NCBI GenBank assembly: GCA_002344795.1
Contig: DDUM01000071.1
Location: 1-6,556, forward strand
DNA length: 6,556 nt
Direction of reading: 5' to 3'
DNA from: Flammeovirgaceae bacterium UBA2338
Lineage (GTDB): Bacteria > Bacteroidota > Bacteroidia > Cytophagales > Cyclobacteriaceae
The position numbers and the translations under genes are program-made. Under the pieces are notes generated by a model that made no database searches, had not been told where the DNA came from, and saw only the letters and a list, made by a program, of their open reading frames with translations. Below, piece by piece: positions 1 to 6,556 of this stretch. How positions within the stretch are numbered: the stretch's first letter is position 1; each line of letters begins with the position of its first letter.

Positions 1-848
1 TCTGTCTGCAATTGAATAGCATTATCTATGGAAGACTTAATTCGTGTTTGTTGATGGCCTTCCTGAGCTGCTCTGGCTAACAAATGTTTTGCTTGCCGAG
101 GCAATGCAAGTGGTTTTTGAGGTATTGCTTCCGCCTTGGCCAGCTCAAGCGTCATCTCATCCAATTTTCCCTCTTCTTTTAAGCGATTCAATAACCGGTC
201 TCTCTTTTCTTTTAGAATATTTCTGTTCTTGCCCGGATGAATCAGTGATGGATTATTGGGTAATACTGCAAGCATGGCTGATTCTGCCCAACTCAAATCA
301 TCCAATTCTCTTCCAAAGTAGCGCCACGAAGCAGCCTCAATGCCCACCACATTTCCTCCAAAAGGTGCATGTGATGCATACAAGGAAAGAATCTCTTCCT
401 TACTATAAGACAACTCCAGTCGCGTGGCCAAAATCATCTCAATGATTTTTTCAAAATACGTACGCCTATGATTCTGTCTTGAAAGGCGAATTACCTGCAT
501 CGTGAGTGTACTGCCACCGCTCACTATAGTGCCAGCTTTTATATTTTGCTGAATGGCCCTAAAAGTAGCCAGAGGATCAACTCCCAGGTGCGAGAAAAAT
601 CTTTTATCCTCAAAAAGAAGAATAGCCGCTTCAAATTTTTTTGGAACAAAGGTCTGCGCTGGAAATCGCCACTGCCCATCATTTGCAATTGAGGCTGAGA
701 GTAAACGACCTTCCTTATCTTCCAATACGGTAGAATATGGACTATCGAAAAGAGGGTCAGGCAGGCAAAAAAGAAACGCAATAAACAAAACAATGGCAAT
801 CCCTGTAGTCTTCTTATACTTCTTGATCCAACTCCACACTTTATTCAT
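1..848 (-). CDS. pbpC: Penicillin-binding protein 1C, N-terminal part (GT51 transglycosylase); 3' end beyond window
   Basis: Reading the minus strand from ATG 848-846 gives 282 codons with no stop up to the window edge. A short basic cytoplasmic tail is followed by one hydrophobic segment (about residues 14-29), which is a type II membrane anchor. The GT51 motifs follow in order: EDKRFFSHLG at 80-89 with the general-base Glu80; GGSTLTMQ at 111-118, the form typical of PbpC; FEKIIEM at 132-138 with the second conserved Glu137; SKEEILSLY at 149-157; PFGGN at 162-166; and LAVLPNNPS at 193-201. The enzyme would polymerise lipid II into glycan strands on the periplasmic face. Family members run to roughly 750-800 residues, so the transpeptidase domain and any PbpC-specific C-terminal domain lie outside. 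The start is secure: the in-frame TAA at 884-882 is followed by no ATG, GTG or TTG before 848, and the next Met (117) is inside the catalytic domain. It lies 179 bases downstream of the A2M gene, a familiar partner. Confidence 0.93.
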   Translation of the reverse strand, partial: MNKVWSWIKKYKKTTGIAIVLFIAFLFCLPDPLFDSPYSTVLEDKEGRLLSASIANDGQWRFPAQTFVPKKFEAAILLFEDKRFFSHLGVDPLATFRAIQQNIKAGTIVSGGSTLTMQVIRLSRQNHRRTYFEKIIEMILATRLELSYSKEEILSLYASHAPFGGNVVGIEAASWRYFGRELDDLSWAESAMLAVLPNNPSLIHPGKNRNILKEKRDRLLNRLKEEGKLDEMTLELAKAEAIPQKPLALPRQAKHLLARAAQEGHQQTRIKSSIDNAIQLQT

Positions 849-861
849 AGTCGCTATGAAT
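843..861 (-). promoter_or_regulatory. Hairpin enclosing the pbpC start codon
   Basis: ATTCATAG (843-850) and CTATGAAT (854-861) form a perfect 8-bp inverted repeat around a 3-base loop. In the pbpC transcript the 3' arm contains the AUG at 848-846, so a folded leader would bury the initiation codon. The inverted repeat is seen directly. A role in limiting or coupling translation is inference, because an AU-rich 8-bp stem is only moderately stable. Confidence 0.5.
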
Positions 862-862
862 T

Positions 863-884
863 TAATCTCTTCTAACTGAGATTA
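863..884 (-). promoter_or_regulatory. Second leader hairpin just upstream of pbpC
   Basis: TAATCTC (863-869) and GAGATTA (878-884) form a perfect 7-bp inverted repeat with an 8-base loop. It ends one base before the start-codon hairpin. The only purine-rich stretch before pbpC, GAAGAG at 872-867 on the minus strand, lies partly in its 3' arm and sits 18 bases from the AUG, further than a normal Shine-Dalgarno spacing. The structure is visible; function is not established. Confidence 0.35.
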
Positions 885-938
885 GAAATAAAAATAATCA
901 GAACTACGGCAGGCGCTACATAGCGAACCAAAAATCGC

Positions 939-946
939 CAAATATA
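939..946 (-). promoter_or_regulatory. Possible Bacteroidota -7 promoter element for pbpC
   Basis: The minus strand reads TATATTTG from 946 to 939, an exact match to the TAnnTTTG -7 element of Bacteroidota primary-sigma promoters. It would place a transcription start near 932, about 85 bases before the pbpC ATG. No TTTG or TTG is present at the usual -33 spacing, and the region is AT-rich, so this half-match could be chance. If real, pbpC has its own promoter besides read-through from the A2M gene. Confidence 0.3.
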
Positions 947-979
947 AAATAGTCATTTTTATTAATATTTTACTCCCTT

Positions 980-1001
980 GTGTTGCTTTGTAAAGCAACA
1001 C
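980..1001. other. Perfect 10-bp inverted repeat just after the A2M stop
   Basis: GTGTTGCTTT (980-989) and AAAGCAACAC (992-1001) are exact reverse complements separated by two bases. In RNA this gives about a 9-bp stem with a 4-base loop. It begins 26 bases past the A2M stop codon. No uridine run follows on either strand, so it is not a canonical intrinsic terminator. It may be a 3'-end stabilising or processing hairpin, a weak terminator, or a protein-binding palindrome. It is the strongest inverted repeat I found in the gap. Confidence 0.55.
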
Positions 1002-1027
1002 TCAGCAAGAGATCGCTATTTAATAAT

Positions 1028-4000
1028 CTATTGATTCACATTCGCTTTTACTACCTCTACTACTTTTCCTTTTTTACGGGCATACACTGCGCGGTCATAC
1101 ATCCCCTCACAACTCACTGCAGGTAAATAGTAAGAACCTACATAACTTGCAGTGAGCAATACCTTAAACGTTTTCTGTTGATTGGGCGCCAGGTCAAAAT
1201 GGGTATATACCCTATCGTCACGAATATCCTGATAGGTGGGAACGTCTCCGCTCAATCTGTCTTCCACTTCCTCCAGTCTCAAATTATTAATCTCCCAACC
1301 ACTTGGGAAAATTTGACTCAGCGCCAGGTTTTTATAAGGCCCTCTTAAACCAGGGTTAGCAACAGTAACAGTTACTACAAACTCCTGACTTTGCTCCAGT
1401 TGTACCGGATCAATGGGATTACCTTTAGTGTCCGCGTACGAGATGGCCATTTTCAAATTACTTTCTTCATCCTCTTCAGCACCACGTGCTGGCACTCCTC
1501 CTTGTATCACGCATACATACAATGATCCTGCACTGGTATTTGAGAGTTGTAAGGCACCGGATTTTATTTGATCAACGGGTAATTCTATTTGAGCAATAGG
1601 TAATTCAGTGCTTGCCGAAACCTCTTTACCGTTAAATGTATAAGTAAACTTGATGTTCCCTTTTTGTTCTGAACTCGCAAACGAACCCACTGCTTTCAAA
1701 CACCATGACAAAGTTTGAGTACTCATCCATGAGTTGGAATTACTCAACTCCGTTGATATTTCTTTAAGAAGTTCAAATCCTTTGGTCTTCTCCCCTAACA
1801 TCAGTAGTGTTTCTAAAATAATTGCCTTGTCTCTTAAATCTGATCCGTAGGTATACGCCATTTCATTATAAGGCGAAACTTTTGTGGAAACATTGGAAAT
1901 TAAACTTTTTCCGGCCTCTGGTTGCCCGGCCTTTACGTAAGCGGCTGCCAACATCCATTTGGATGATGCGGACAAGTCAGACATTTCTCTTAATCTGTTC
2001 ATGGCACTTAATTCAGGACTGCCCGCCAAAGCCAATGAATACAATCGATATGCCTGAATAAGTTCACTTCTTCCATACTCCTTACTGGGTCGCCACGATT
2101 GTGCTTTATCCTTTTGGTATTTCTTCCAACGCTTCAGCATATCATTGGGCACGAAATATCCTTTGGAGGAAGCCTCTACCAAAAAATGACCTGCATAAGT
2201 CGATCCCCAACTATCAGAGTCGTCACCTCCCGGCCAATAGGCAAATCCACCATCCCTGGTAACAAAAAGACGAAACCTATCTATTGCTGCTTTTACATTG
2301 GCTTGTGTCTTCTCTTTTTGCTGATCGGACACCACCATTATCTGATCCAGATACAACTGCGGAAATACTGCCGATGTGGTTTGCTCTATACACCCGTACG
2401 GATAGTTGAGCAAGTATTTCAATCGCTGACCTAAATTCACAGGAGGCAAACTGGACACTTCCAATGTAGCAGTATTAGTTCCTACCACTCCAATAGGGGC
2501 CAAGGTGGCGCTCCATGATTTTCCTGCTGTCACAAAATTATCCTGTACTCGGGTCACTGGCGGATTAGGGTTTCGTATTTCAATATCAATTACATCGGTT
2601 GCCTTATAACTACCAGATGACACAGTAACCTCCACCTTTGCAAATCCCGTTTCACTTTTTACCCCCAACTCAAAATCAGTAGTAAAGTCTGTATTGCCAT
2701 TCATGTTGACGGTCTTGCTGCTACCATTGGGCAAAGTAATCGGACCGGAGACTTTCACCTCGATCTTTACATCACGAATACTTTTCTCCATAGAGAAGAG
2801 GGTAATGGGAAGTTTTAATTTTTCTTCCAGCCCCAATACGCGTGGCAGAGTAGCCAACACCATCAACGGCTTTCTTACAGGCGTGGCCTTATCCGTTTTT
2901 CCATAAGCACCATTGTGTCCTGCCACTAACATTGTTTTCACTGACCCAATGTATTGCGGCATAATAAAACGATGTTCATTGCTTTTTCCGGTAAGGGTAA
3001 CCGGACCGAAAAATTTCACCACAGGTTTGAATCGATTGGCTTTGCTATCATCTTCTTTGCTGCTCAATTCACCATCACCACCAATCGCCAACAACCTTTC
3101 TATCCTTCCTCCAAAAGCACCCATCACCTGATCATAAAGATCCCAGGTTTTTACCCCCAGGGCTTCTCTTGCGTAAAATCGCTGCCATGCATCAGGGGTC
3201 GTGAATTTGGTAAGGTCTAATAACCCTTCATCGACCACGGCCAAAGTATAGGTCATATTGCGGTTACTCTTTTCAGAAACTTTTATTACCACCTCTTTAC
3301 CTGGCTCCAGTACATCGGGCATTTCAATGACAGGTTCCAAATGAGTTGTTGGGTCTTCTACCTGGATTGGAATTACACCATATAAGCGAATAGGCAGATC
3401 ATTGACCGTCTGCGAATGAGGTTGTAACAAAGTAGTATGGATAAACACATTAGGTGTCATCTCGGGGGTGATGTCAATGGCAAATTGATTATCCCCCTTC
3501 TGTGTTTCCACCCAATAGGTCTGTATCACTTTACTCCCACTTTCCACACTCACCAGCGCTCTTCCCTGTCCGCTGCCAGGAATAACCAGGTTTGCTTTTT
3601 CTCCAATATTATACATTGGTTTATCCGATGAGAACGAAAGCATCGTAGCTCCTGAGGCATTTTCCCTCGACCTACCTGCCCAACCCGGCCAATCGATGTA
3701 GACGAACTTACCCGTGCTATGGCCCGATACCGGATCATAAGCCTTTACAAAAAATCTACCCCACTCGGGATAGTCAATTTGAAAGTCCCAATGTCCCTTT
3801 CCATTGACAGTGTTAATTTTTCCTGTCTTTACTGGTCGCGAGTATCTCCCCGACATGTAATTGGCATTGTCCTCAGAATTATCCCACCACCATCTCCATT
3901 CCACCTTATAAAGAGACATCTCAATACCATTATGAGAAACAGGATTGCCATCAGCATCTATTGTTACAATTTCTGCCCGTTGCACAGAATCCGTAAGCAA

Positions 4001-6556
4001 CATGCCTCGCTTGTCTCCTTTTGGCAGACGTAAACCTGTAAACGAGGTATAAGGATAGTAGGGAATACTGATGCGGTCGATGCTAAAATTCCCGCTTTCT
4101 TCAAAAACCTTTCCTCGGAATATGGCATTCAATTTTCCTGGCGCTTCTTCCGAAACGTTTATAGATGCATTTACTATTGCTTTACCTTCTTCATTGGTAT
4201 ACCCTTCAAAAACAGATTGGGTCTCGCTGTTAAAATCAATGGTCGGATCATCAAATGCATAATCAGGGTAGCGATCAAACTTTGTTTGTGCTTTGGATAA
4301 AATTACCTCAAACTCCGCCTTTAGATTTTTACCAGGCGCACCATGTAGCCAATTTACCTGAAGGTTACCTGCTACATTGTTATTTGCTGCTGTAAGTTTA
4401 TCTACTCCAAAATCAAGATTGATTTTTAATCGATTGGGTTTTACTGTTTCTATCTTCAGGGTTTTGGTAAACTGAGTGCCTCCTACTTTCACTCTTCCCA
4501 GCCAGTTTCCTGTTGGATCATCGGGTGATGTGGCTGTGGCAAATTTATAAAAGCCATTTTCCGCACTCGACCGCACCAGGCGATTGGTGATTTGCCCTTG
4601 TGGATTTTGCATTTCAAAAACTACCGGATGATGGGCTGGAAGAAGTTTAAGTTTGTCTTCCAGTAAGAAGGTAAGGAACAAAGAGTCACCTGGTCTCCAC
4701 ACTCCTCTTTCACCGTACAAAAATCCTTTCAAACCTCTGTCCACACGTTCACCTCCTACATCAAAATTGCTGAGGGACAATGATTCTCCATCATTTAATT
4801 TCAGATAACCCCTTTGATTTCCGTTTTTAGCCAAAAGCACAAATGGCGTAGTCTTGGATGTAAATGTTGCCTTTCCATCCACGCCCGTTGTTGTCGTTCC
4901 TAAAACCTGTTGTTGAAAATCATATAACTCCAACTGAACATTTGACACTGGTTGAGTTGTTTTCAGATCATTCACAAAAACAATAGTGCTTCCATCACCT
5001 CCTCGTTTGGCGATTAAACCAAGATCGGAAGCAATTACATTTTGTTGGACGGACCGGCTACTGTTATAGTAAGAAGAGTGGCATGGATTGTCCCGCTGCC
5101 TCCAATCATAATCGTCATCATAGTAATAGTCCTCATAGGAATCCCAGTAACTATCCTCATTCGTTTCCATCTCATCCCAACTCTCCTCTTCAAATCCTGT
5201 CATCTCGTTGGACAGGGAGGTGTCCTCAGTCATACCATCACATACATAAGCCAGGTATGATTTCCTGAAGTTGAGCCTTATCTGATAAATAGCGCCAGGC
5301 TCTGTGTTGATCAGGGTAGAAAGATCCAGGGTAAAGCGATTCCACTTACCAAAGTCTGTTACGCTTGCATTGTCAAGCGATACTTTCTTTTTAAGAATGG
5401 CCTTTCCTACTCTTCTCAATTCAGAGTTTCCATTCAAATTGTTGACCTGTAAAAACTGAAGTACATTCTGTTCATATATTTTTAATATGGTCACATCGAC
5501 TGCCTTGATATTCACTGCCTCAAATGGCATAATAAGACCATCCGTACCTGGAAGGATGGATCCCTTGCCCGTAAACCGGACGGCAGGCTTCACTTGCTCA
5601 AATTGAACATCAAATGTGTTTCGTTCACTCATCCGATAATCCAAAATATTTCTCACCCCTGCTTCAATGGTAAGCGATTTGCTTCCAGTCTGTCTGGCAG
5701 AGGGGTATACCCTGATCTCATTGTCCTTAATTTCATATTCAAGACTGCTCAGGCCTTCAATTCGAATAAGGCCATCCAGGTTTTGCTTTTCCTTAAGGGG
5801 ATCAGAAAACTGAATTACTACTGATTGAGATGCTGCCTGATCTACTTTTACATTGGTCACCATAAAATCTCCAAGTGCGGGCACCTGTACTTCCTCATCT
5901 GCAGTTTGCTCTATCCCGAGTGATTCTCCATTCAGAGCGAGTCGCACAACTGAGGCAGCTTCCTTGCGCACCACCTCTTCAATTGTAAAAGCATGTTGTT
6001 TTCCGTCAGCAGCGTGAGCCCACGAAACAGAAAGTATTTTGCCGTCTTGTTGGGCCACCAACATTTTTTCAACGGCTGTCTTTTCAGCAAAATCAGCCGT
6101 TGACAATGTGCCCTCAATTTTCTGTCTTGTCAATTCTGTTTTTACATAGGGAAGAATATTATCCACGGTCAACCCAAAGTTTTGAGGGATCACCCGAAAT
6201 GAGTAGTTGAAAGTTTCCAGCCCCTTAGGAACGGGTATAAGTTTTGAAAGGTAAAAGCCCAGTTCATAGGTCTGACCGGATGTCAATCGATTTTCCGGGG
6301 TAAACTCAACCGTCCTCATGTCGAGCCATACTGCTTTTCCACTGACAGACGGCTTAAATGAAAACAGCTTGCCAGCATCTTTGCCCACCAAATCGAGGTC
6401 AGCTACATCTTTCGCAAAAATTATACGAATCGGAGACCCGGAACTTATTACGCCCGCTGTATAAGAAGATATATACTCTCCAAAGGCTGGGTTAATGGCG
6501 CCTGGGTTTCCTTTTTGAGATGTACTGGTTGTATAGTAAAAGATAAAAATTACAAC
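1028..6556 (-). CDS. Bacterial alpha-2-macroglobulin family protein with intact thioester; 5' end beyond window
   Basis: The frame is open from the window edge to TAG 1030-1028, giving 1842 visible residues. Residue numbers below count from the TTG at 6391; add 55 for the window edge. That TTG is not the real start, because 55 family-like residues precede it, including INPAFGEYISSYTAGVIS. Domains in order: several N-terminal Ig-like macroglobulin domains; an acidic insert (384-437); an MG2 domain with YGERGVWRPGD near 560-570; the bait-region-type domain starting near FSSDKPMY (920) and running through VVDEGLLDL (about 1052-1060); the A2M core with FFGP (1127-1130) and MPQYIGSVKTMLVAG from 1144; the helical thioester domain with CIEQ at 1334-1337 and GGFAYWPGG at 1381-1389; and a C-terminal bMG10-like domain from about 1649. 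It is expected in the periplasm or on the cell surface, where it would trap attacking proteases by covalent linkage after bait cleavage. pbpC follows directly, a recurrent association. No frameshift was seen. The inhibitory role is inferred from the family. Confidence 0.94.
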   Translation of the reverse strand, partial: VVIFIFYYTTSTSQKGNPGAINPAFGEYISSYTAGVISSGSPIRIIFAKDVADLDLVGKDAGKLFSFKPSVSGKAVWLDMRTVEFTPENRLTSGQTYELGFYLSKLIPVPKGLETFNYSFRVIPQNFGLTVDNILPYVKTELTRQKIEGTLSTADFAEKTAVEKMLVAQQDGKILSVSWAHAADGKQHAFTIEEVVRKEAASVVRLALNGESLGIEQTADEEVQVPALGDFMVTNVKVDQAASQSVVIQFSDPLKEKQNLDGLIRIEGLSSLEYEIKDNEIRVYPSARQTGSKSLTIEAGVRNILDYRMSERNTFDVQFEQVKPAVRFTGKGSILPGTDGLIMPFEAVNIKAVDVTILKIYEQNVLQFLQVNNLNGNSELRRVGKAILKKKVSLDNASVTDFGKWNRFTLDLSTLINTEPGAIYQIRLNFRKSYLAYVCDGMTEDTSLSNEMTGFEEESWDEMETNEDSYWDSYEDYYYDDDYDWRQRDNPCHSSYYNSSRSVQQNVIASDLGLIAKRGGDGSTIVFVNDLKTTQPVSNVQLELYDFQQQVLGTTTTGVDGKATFTSKTTPFVLLAKNGNQRGYLKLNDGESLSLSNFDVGGERVDRGLKGFLYGERGVWRPGDSLFLTFLLEDKLKLLPAHHPVVFEMQNPQGQITNRLVRSSAENGFYKFATATSPDDPTGNWLGRVKVGGTQFTKTLKIETVKPNRLKINLDFGVDKLTAANNNVAGNLQVNWLHGAPGKNLKAEFEVILSKAQTKFDRYPDYAFDDPTIDFNSETQSVFEGYTNEEGKAIVNASINVSEEAPGKLNAIFRGKVFEESGNFSIDRISIPYYPYTSFTGLRLPKGDKRGMLLTDSVQRAEIVTIDADGNPVSHNGIEMSLYKVEWRWWWDNSEDNANYMSGRYSRPVKTGKINTVNGKGHWDFQIDYPEWGRFFVKAYDPVSGHSTGKFVYIDWPGWAGRSRENASGATMLSFSSDKPMYNIGEKANLVIPGSGQGRALVSVESGSKVIQTYWVETQKGDNQFAIDITPEMTPNVFIHTTLLQPHSQTVNDLPIRLYGVIPIQVEDPTTHLEPVIEMPDVLEPGKEVVIKVSEKSNRNMTYTLAVVDEGLLDLTKFTTPDAWQRFYAREALGVKTWDLYDQVMGAFGGRIERLLAIGGDGELSSKEDDSKANRFKPVVKFFGPVTLTGKSNEHRFIMPQYIGSVKTMLVAGHNGAYGKTDKATPVRKPLMVLATLPRVLGLEEKLKLPITLFSMEKSIRDVKIEVKVSGPITLPNGSSKTVNMNGNTDFTTDFELGVKSETGFAKVEVTVSSGSYKATDVIDIEIRNPNPPVTRVQDNFVTAGKSWSATLAPIGVVGTNTATLEVSSLPPVNLGQRLKYLLNYPYGCIEQTTSAVFPQLYLDQIMVVSDQQKEKTQANVKAAIDRFRLFVTRDGGFAYWPGGDDSDSWGSTYAGHFLVEASSKGYFVPNDMLKRWKKYQKDKAQSWRPSKEYGRSELIQAYRLYSLALAGSPELSAMNRLREMSDLSASSKWMLAAAYVKAGQPEAGKSLISNVSTKVSPYNEMAYTYGSDLRDKAIILETLLMLGEKTKGFELLKEISTELSNSNSWMSTQTLSWCLKAVGSFASSEQKGNIKFTYTFNGKEVSASTELPIAQIELPVDQIKSGALQLSNTSAGSLYVCVIQGGVPARGAEEDEESNLKMAISYADTKGNPIDPVQLEQSQEFVVTVTVANPGLRGPYKNLALSQIFPSGWEINNLRLEEVEDRLSGDVPTYQDIRDDRVYTHFDLAPNQQKTFKVLLTASYVGSYYLPAVSCEGMYDRAVYARKKGKVVEVVKANVNQ
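2381..2392 (-). other. Thioester motif Cys-Ile-Glu-Gln of the A2M
   Basis: Codons TGT ATA GAG CAA encode CIEQ (residues 1334-1337) in the context YPYGCIEQTTS. This is the canonical CxEQ motif in which the Cys thiol and Gln side chain form the internal thioester. Many bacterial A2Ms lack the Cys. Its retention predicts a covalent trapping mechanism. The downstream GGFAYWPGG and SWGSTYAGHF stretches fit the helical toroid that houses the bond. Confidence 0.93.
3032..3112 (-). other. Candidate bait segment of the A2M
   Basis: Residues 1094-1120, between the VVDEGLLDL/VMGAF part and the FKPVVKFFGP start of the next conserved block, are rich in Gly, Ser, Asp, Lys and Arg (for example GGDGELSSKEDDSK). 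They look flexible and exposed. In A2Ms the protease-cleaved bait lies at about this point of the chain. It offers several Arg, Lys and Glu sites. The assignment is by position and composition only. Confidence 0.45.
5081..5242 (-). other. Acidic, Tyr/Trp-rich insert bounded by two cysteines in the A2M
   Basis: Residues 384-437 run from VCDGMTED to RDNPCHSS. Of 54 residues, 20 are Asp or Glu, only 2 are basic and 9 are Tyr or Trp, with a core like YEDYYYDDDYDW. It lies between N-terminal Ig-like domains and the segment IASDLGLIAKRGGDGS. The flanking Cys384 and Cys437 could form a disulfide closing the loop. From memory, similar acidic loops occur in Bacteroidota A2Ms at this place; metal binding or surface contact is speculation. 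Confidence 0.7.
6509..6556 (-). other. Probable end of the A2M signal peptide or N-terminal anchor
   Basis: The first visible residues are VVIFIFYY followed by TTSTSQKG and then the conserved INPAFGEYI start of the first domain. The hydrophobic stretch looks like the tail of a signal-peptide core, so the true start codon is probably a short way beyond the window. No Cys occurs in the 55 residues before the TTG at 6391, so no lipobox is visible. The hydrophobic core is cut by the window edge, which limits certainty. Confidence 0.5.

Noticed and set aside
44..445. Plus-strand reading frame of 133 residues
   Set aside because: It is antisense to the GT51 domain of pbpC, has no recognisable motif and no ribosome binding site.
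539..799. Minus-strand reading frame of 86 residues overlapping pbpC
   Set aside because: It lies in another frame of the region encoding the PbpC anchor and GT51 motifs. Its hydrophobic look comes from the AT-rich anchor codons.
553..879. Plus-strand reading frame of 108 residues reaching into the gap
   Set aside because: It is almost wholly antisense to pbpC, and the protein shows no family features.
980..1001. Intrinsic terminator for the A2M gene
   Set aside because: The stem is good but no T-run follows on the minus strand, so it is kept only as an inverted repeat of unknown role.
5098..5170. Low-complexity DNA that might be a tandem repeat
   Set aside because: The similarity comes from repeated Asp, Glu and Tyr codons. 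No fixed period or exact unit is present.
5042..5268. Two plus-strand frames with repetitive Ile/Val or His/Pro/Ser content
   Set aside because: They are the antisense image of the acidic Tyr/Asp codons of the A2M insert. The biased composition explains them.
6389..6391. TTG as the start of the A2M, giving a 1787-residue protein
   Set aside because: The frame stays open upstream to the window edge, and the 55 preceding residues look like a signal-peptide tail plus the conserved start of the first domain. The gene is simply cut by the window.

Overview
The window holds the facing halves of two neighbouring genes, both on the minus strand. They are the 5'-truncated coding region of a very large bacterial alpha-2-macroglobulin (A2M) and, 179 bases downstream of its stop, the 5' part of pbpC, which encodes penicillin-binding protein 1C. 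The overall style suggests Bacteroidota, possibly a Cytophagales-like lineage. The sequence is moderately AT-rich, there is no strong Shine-Dalgarno sequence at the one visible start, a TAnnTTTG element lies upstream of pbpC, and the A2M has an acidic, Tyr-rich insert that I associate with Bacteroidota homologues. This placement rests on recognition, not on a search.

Layout, in the direction of transcription (high to low coordinates): 6556-1028 is the A2M, open to the window edge, with 1842 residues visible. 1027-849 is a short non-coding gap containing a strong 10-bp inverted repeat, a possible Bacteroidota -7 promoter element and two back-to-back hairpins, the second of which encloses the pbpC start codon. 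848-1 is pbpC, with its membrane anchor and nearly the whole GT51 transglycosylase domain; the transpeptidase domain lies outside the window. I see no RNA gene, mobile element, CRISPR array or convincing plus-strand gene.

How the genes fit together: A2M next to pbpC is a recurrent bacterial pairing. The A2M carries an intact Cys-Ile-Glu-Gln thioester site and is read as a periplasmic or surface protease trap. PbpC polymerises glycan strands and is thought to repair peptidoglycan. The usual interpretation is a two-part defence against envelope breach and foreign proteases. The system is known. The less ordinary points are the pbpC leader structure, the acidic insert, the short candidate bait segment and the apparent lack of a lipobox cysteine at the A2M N-terminus.
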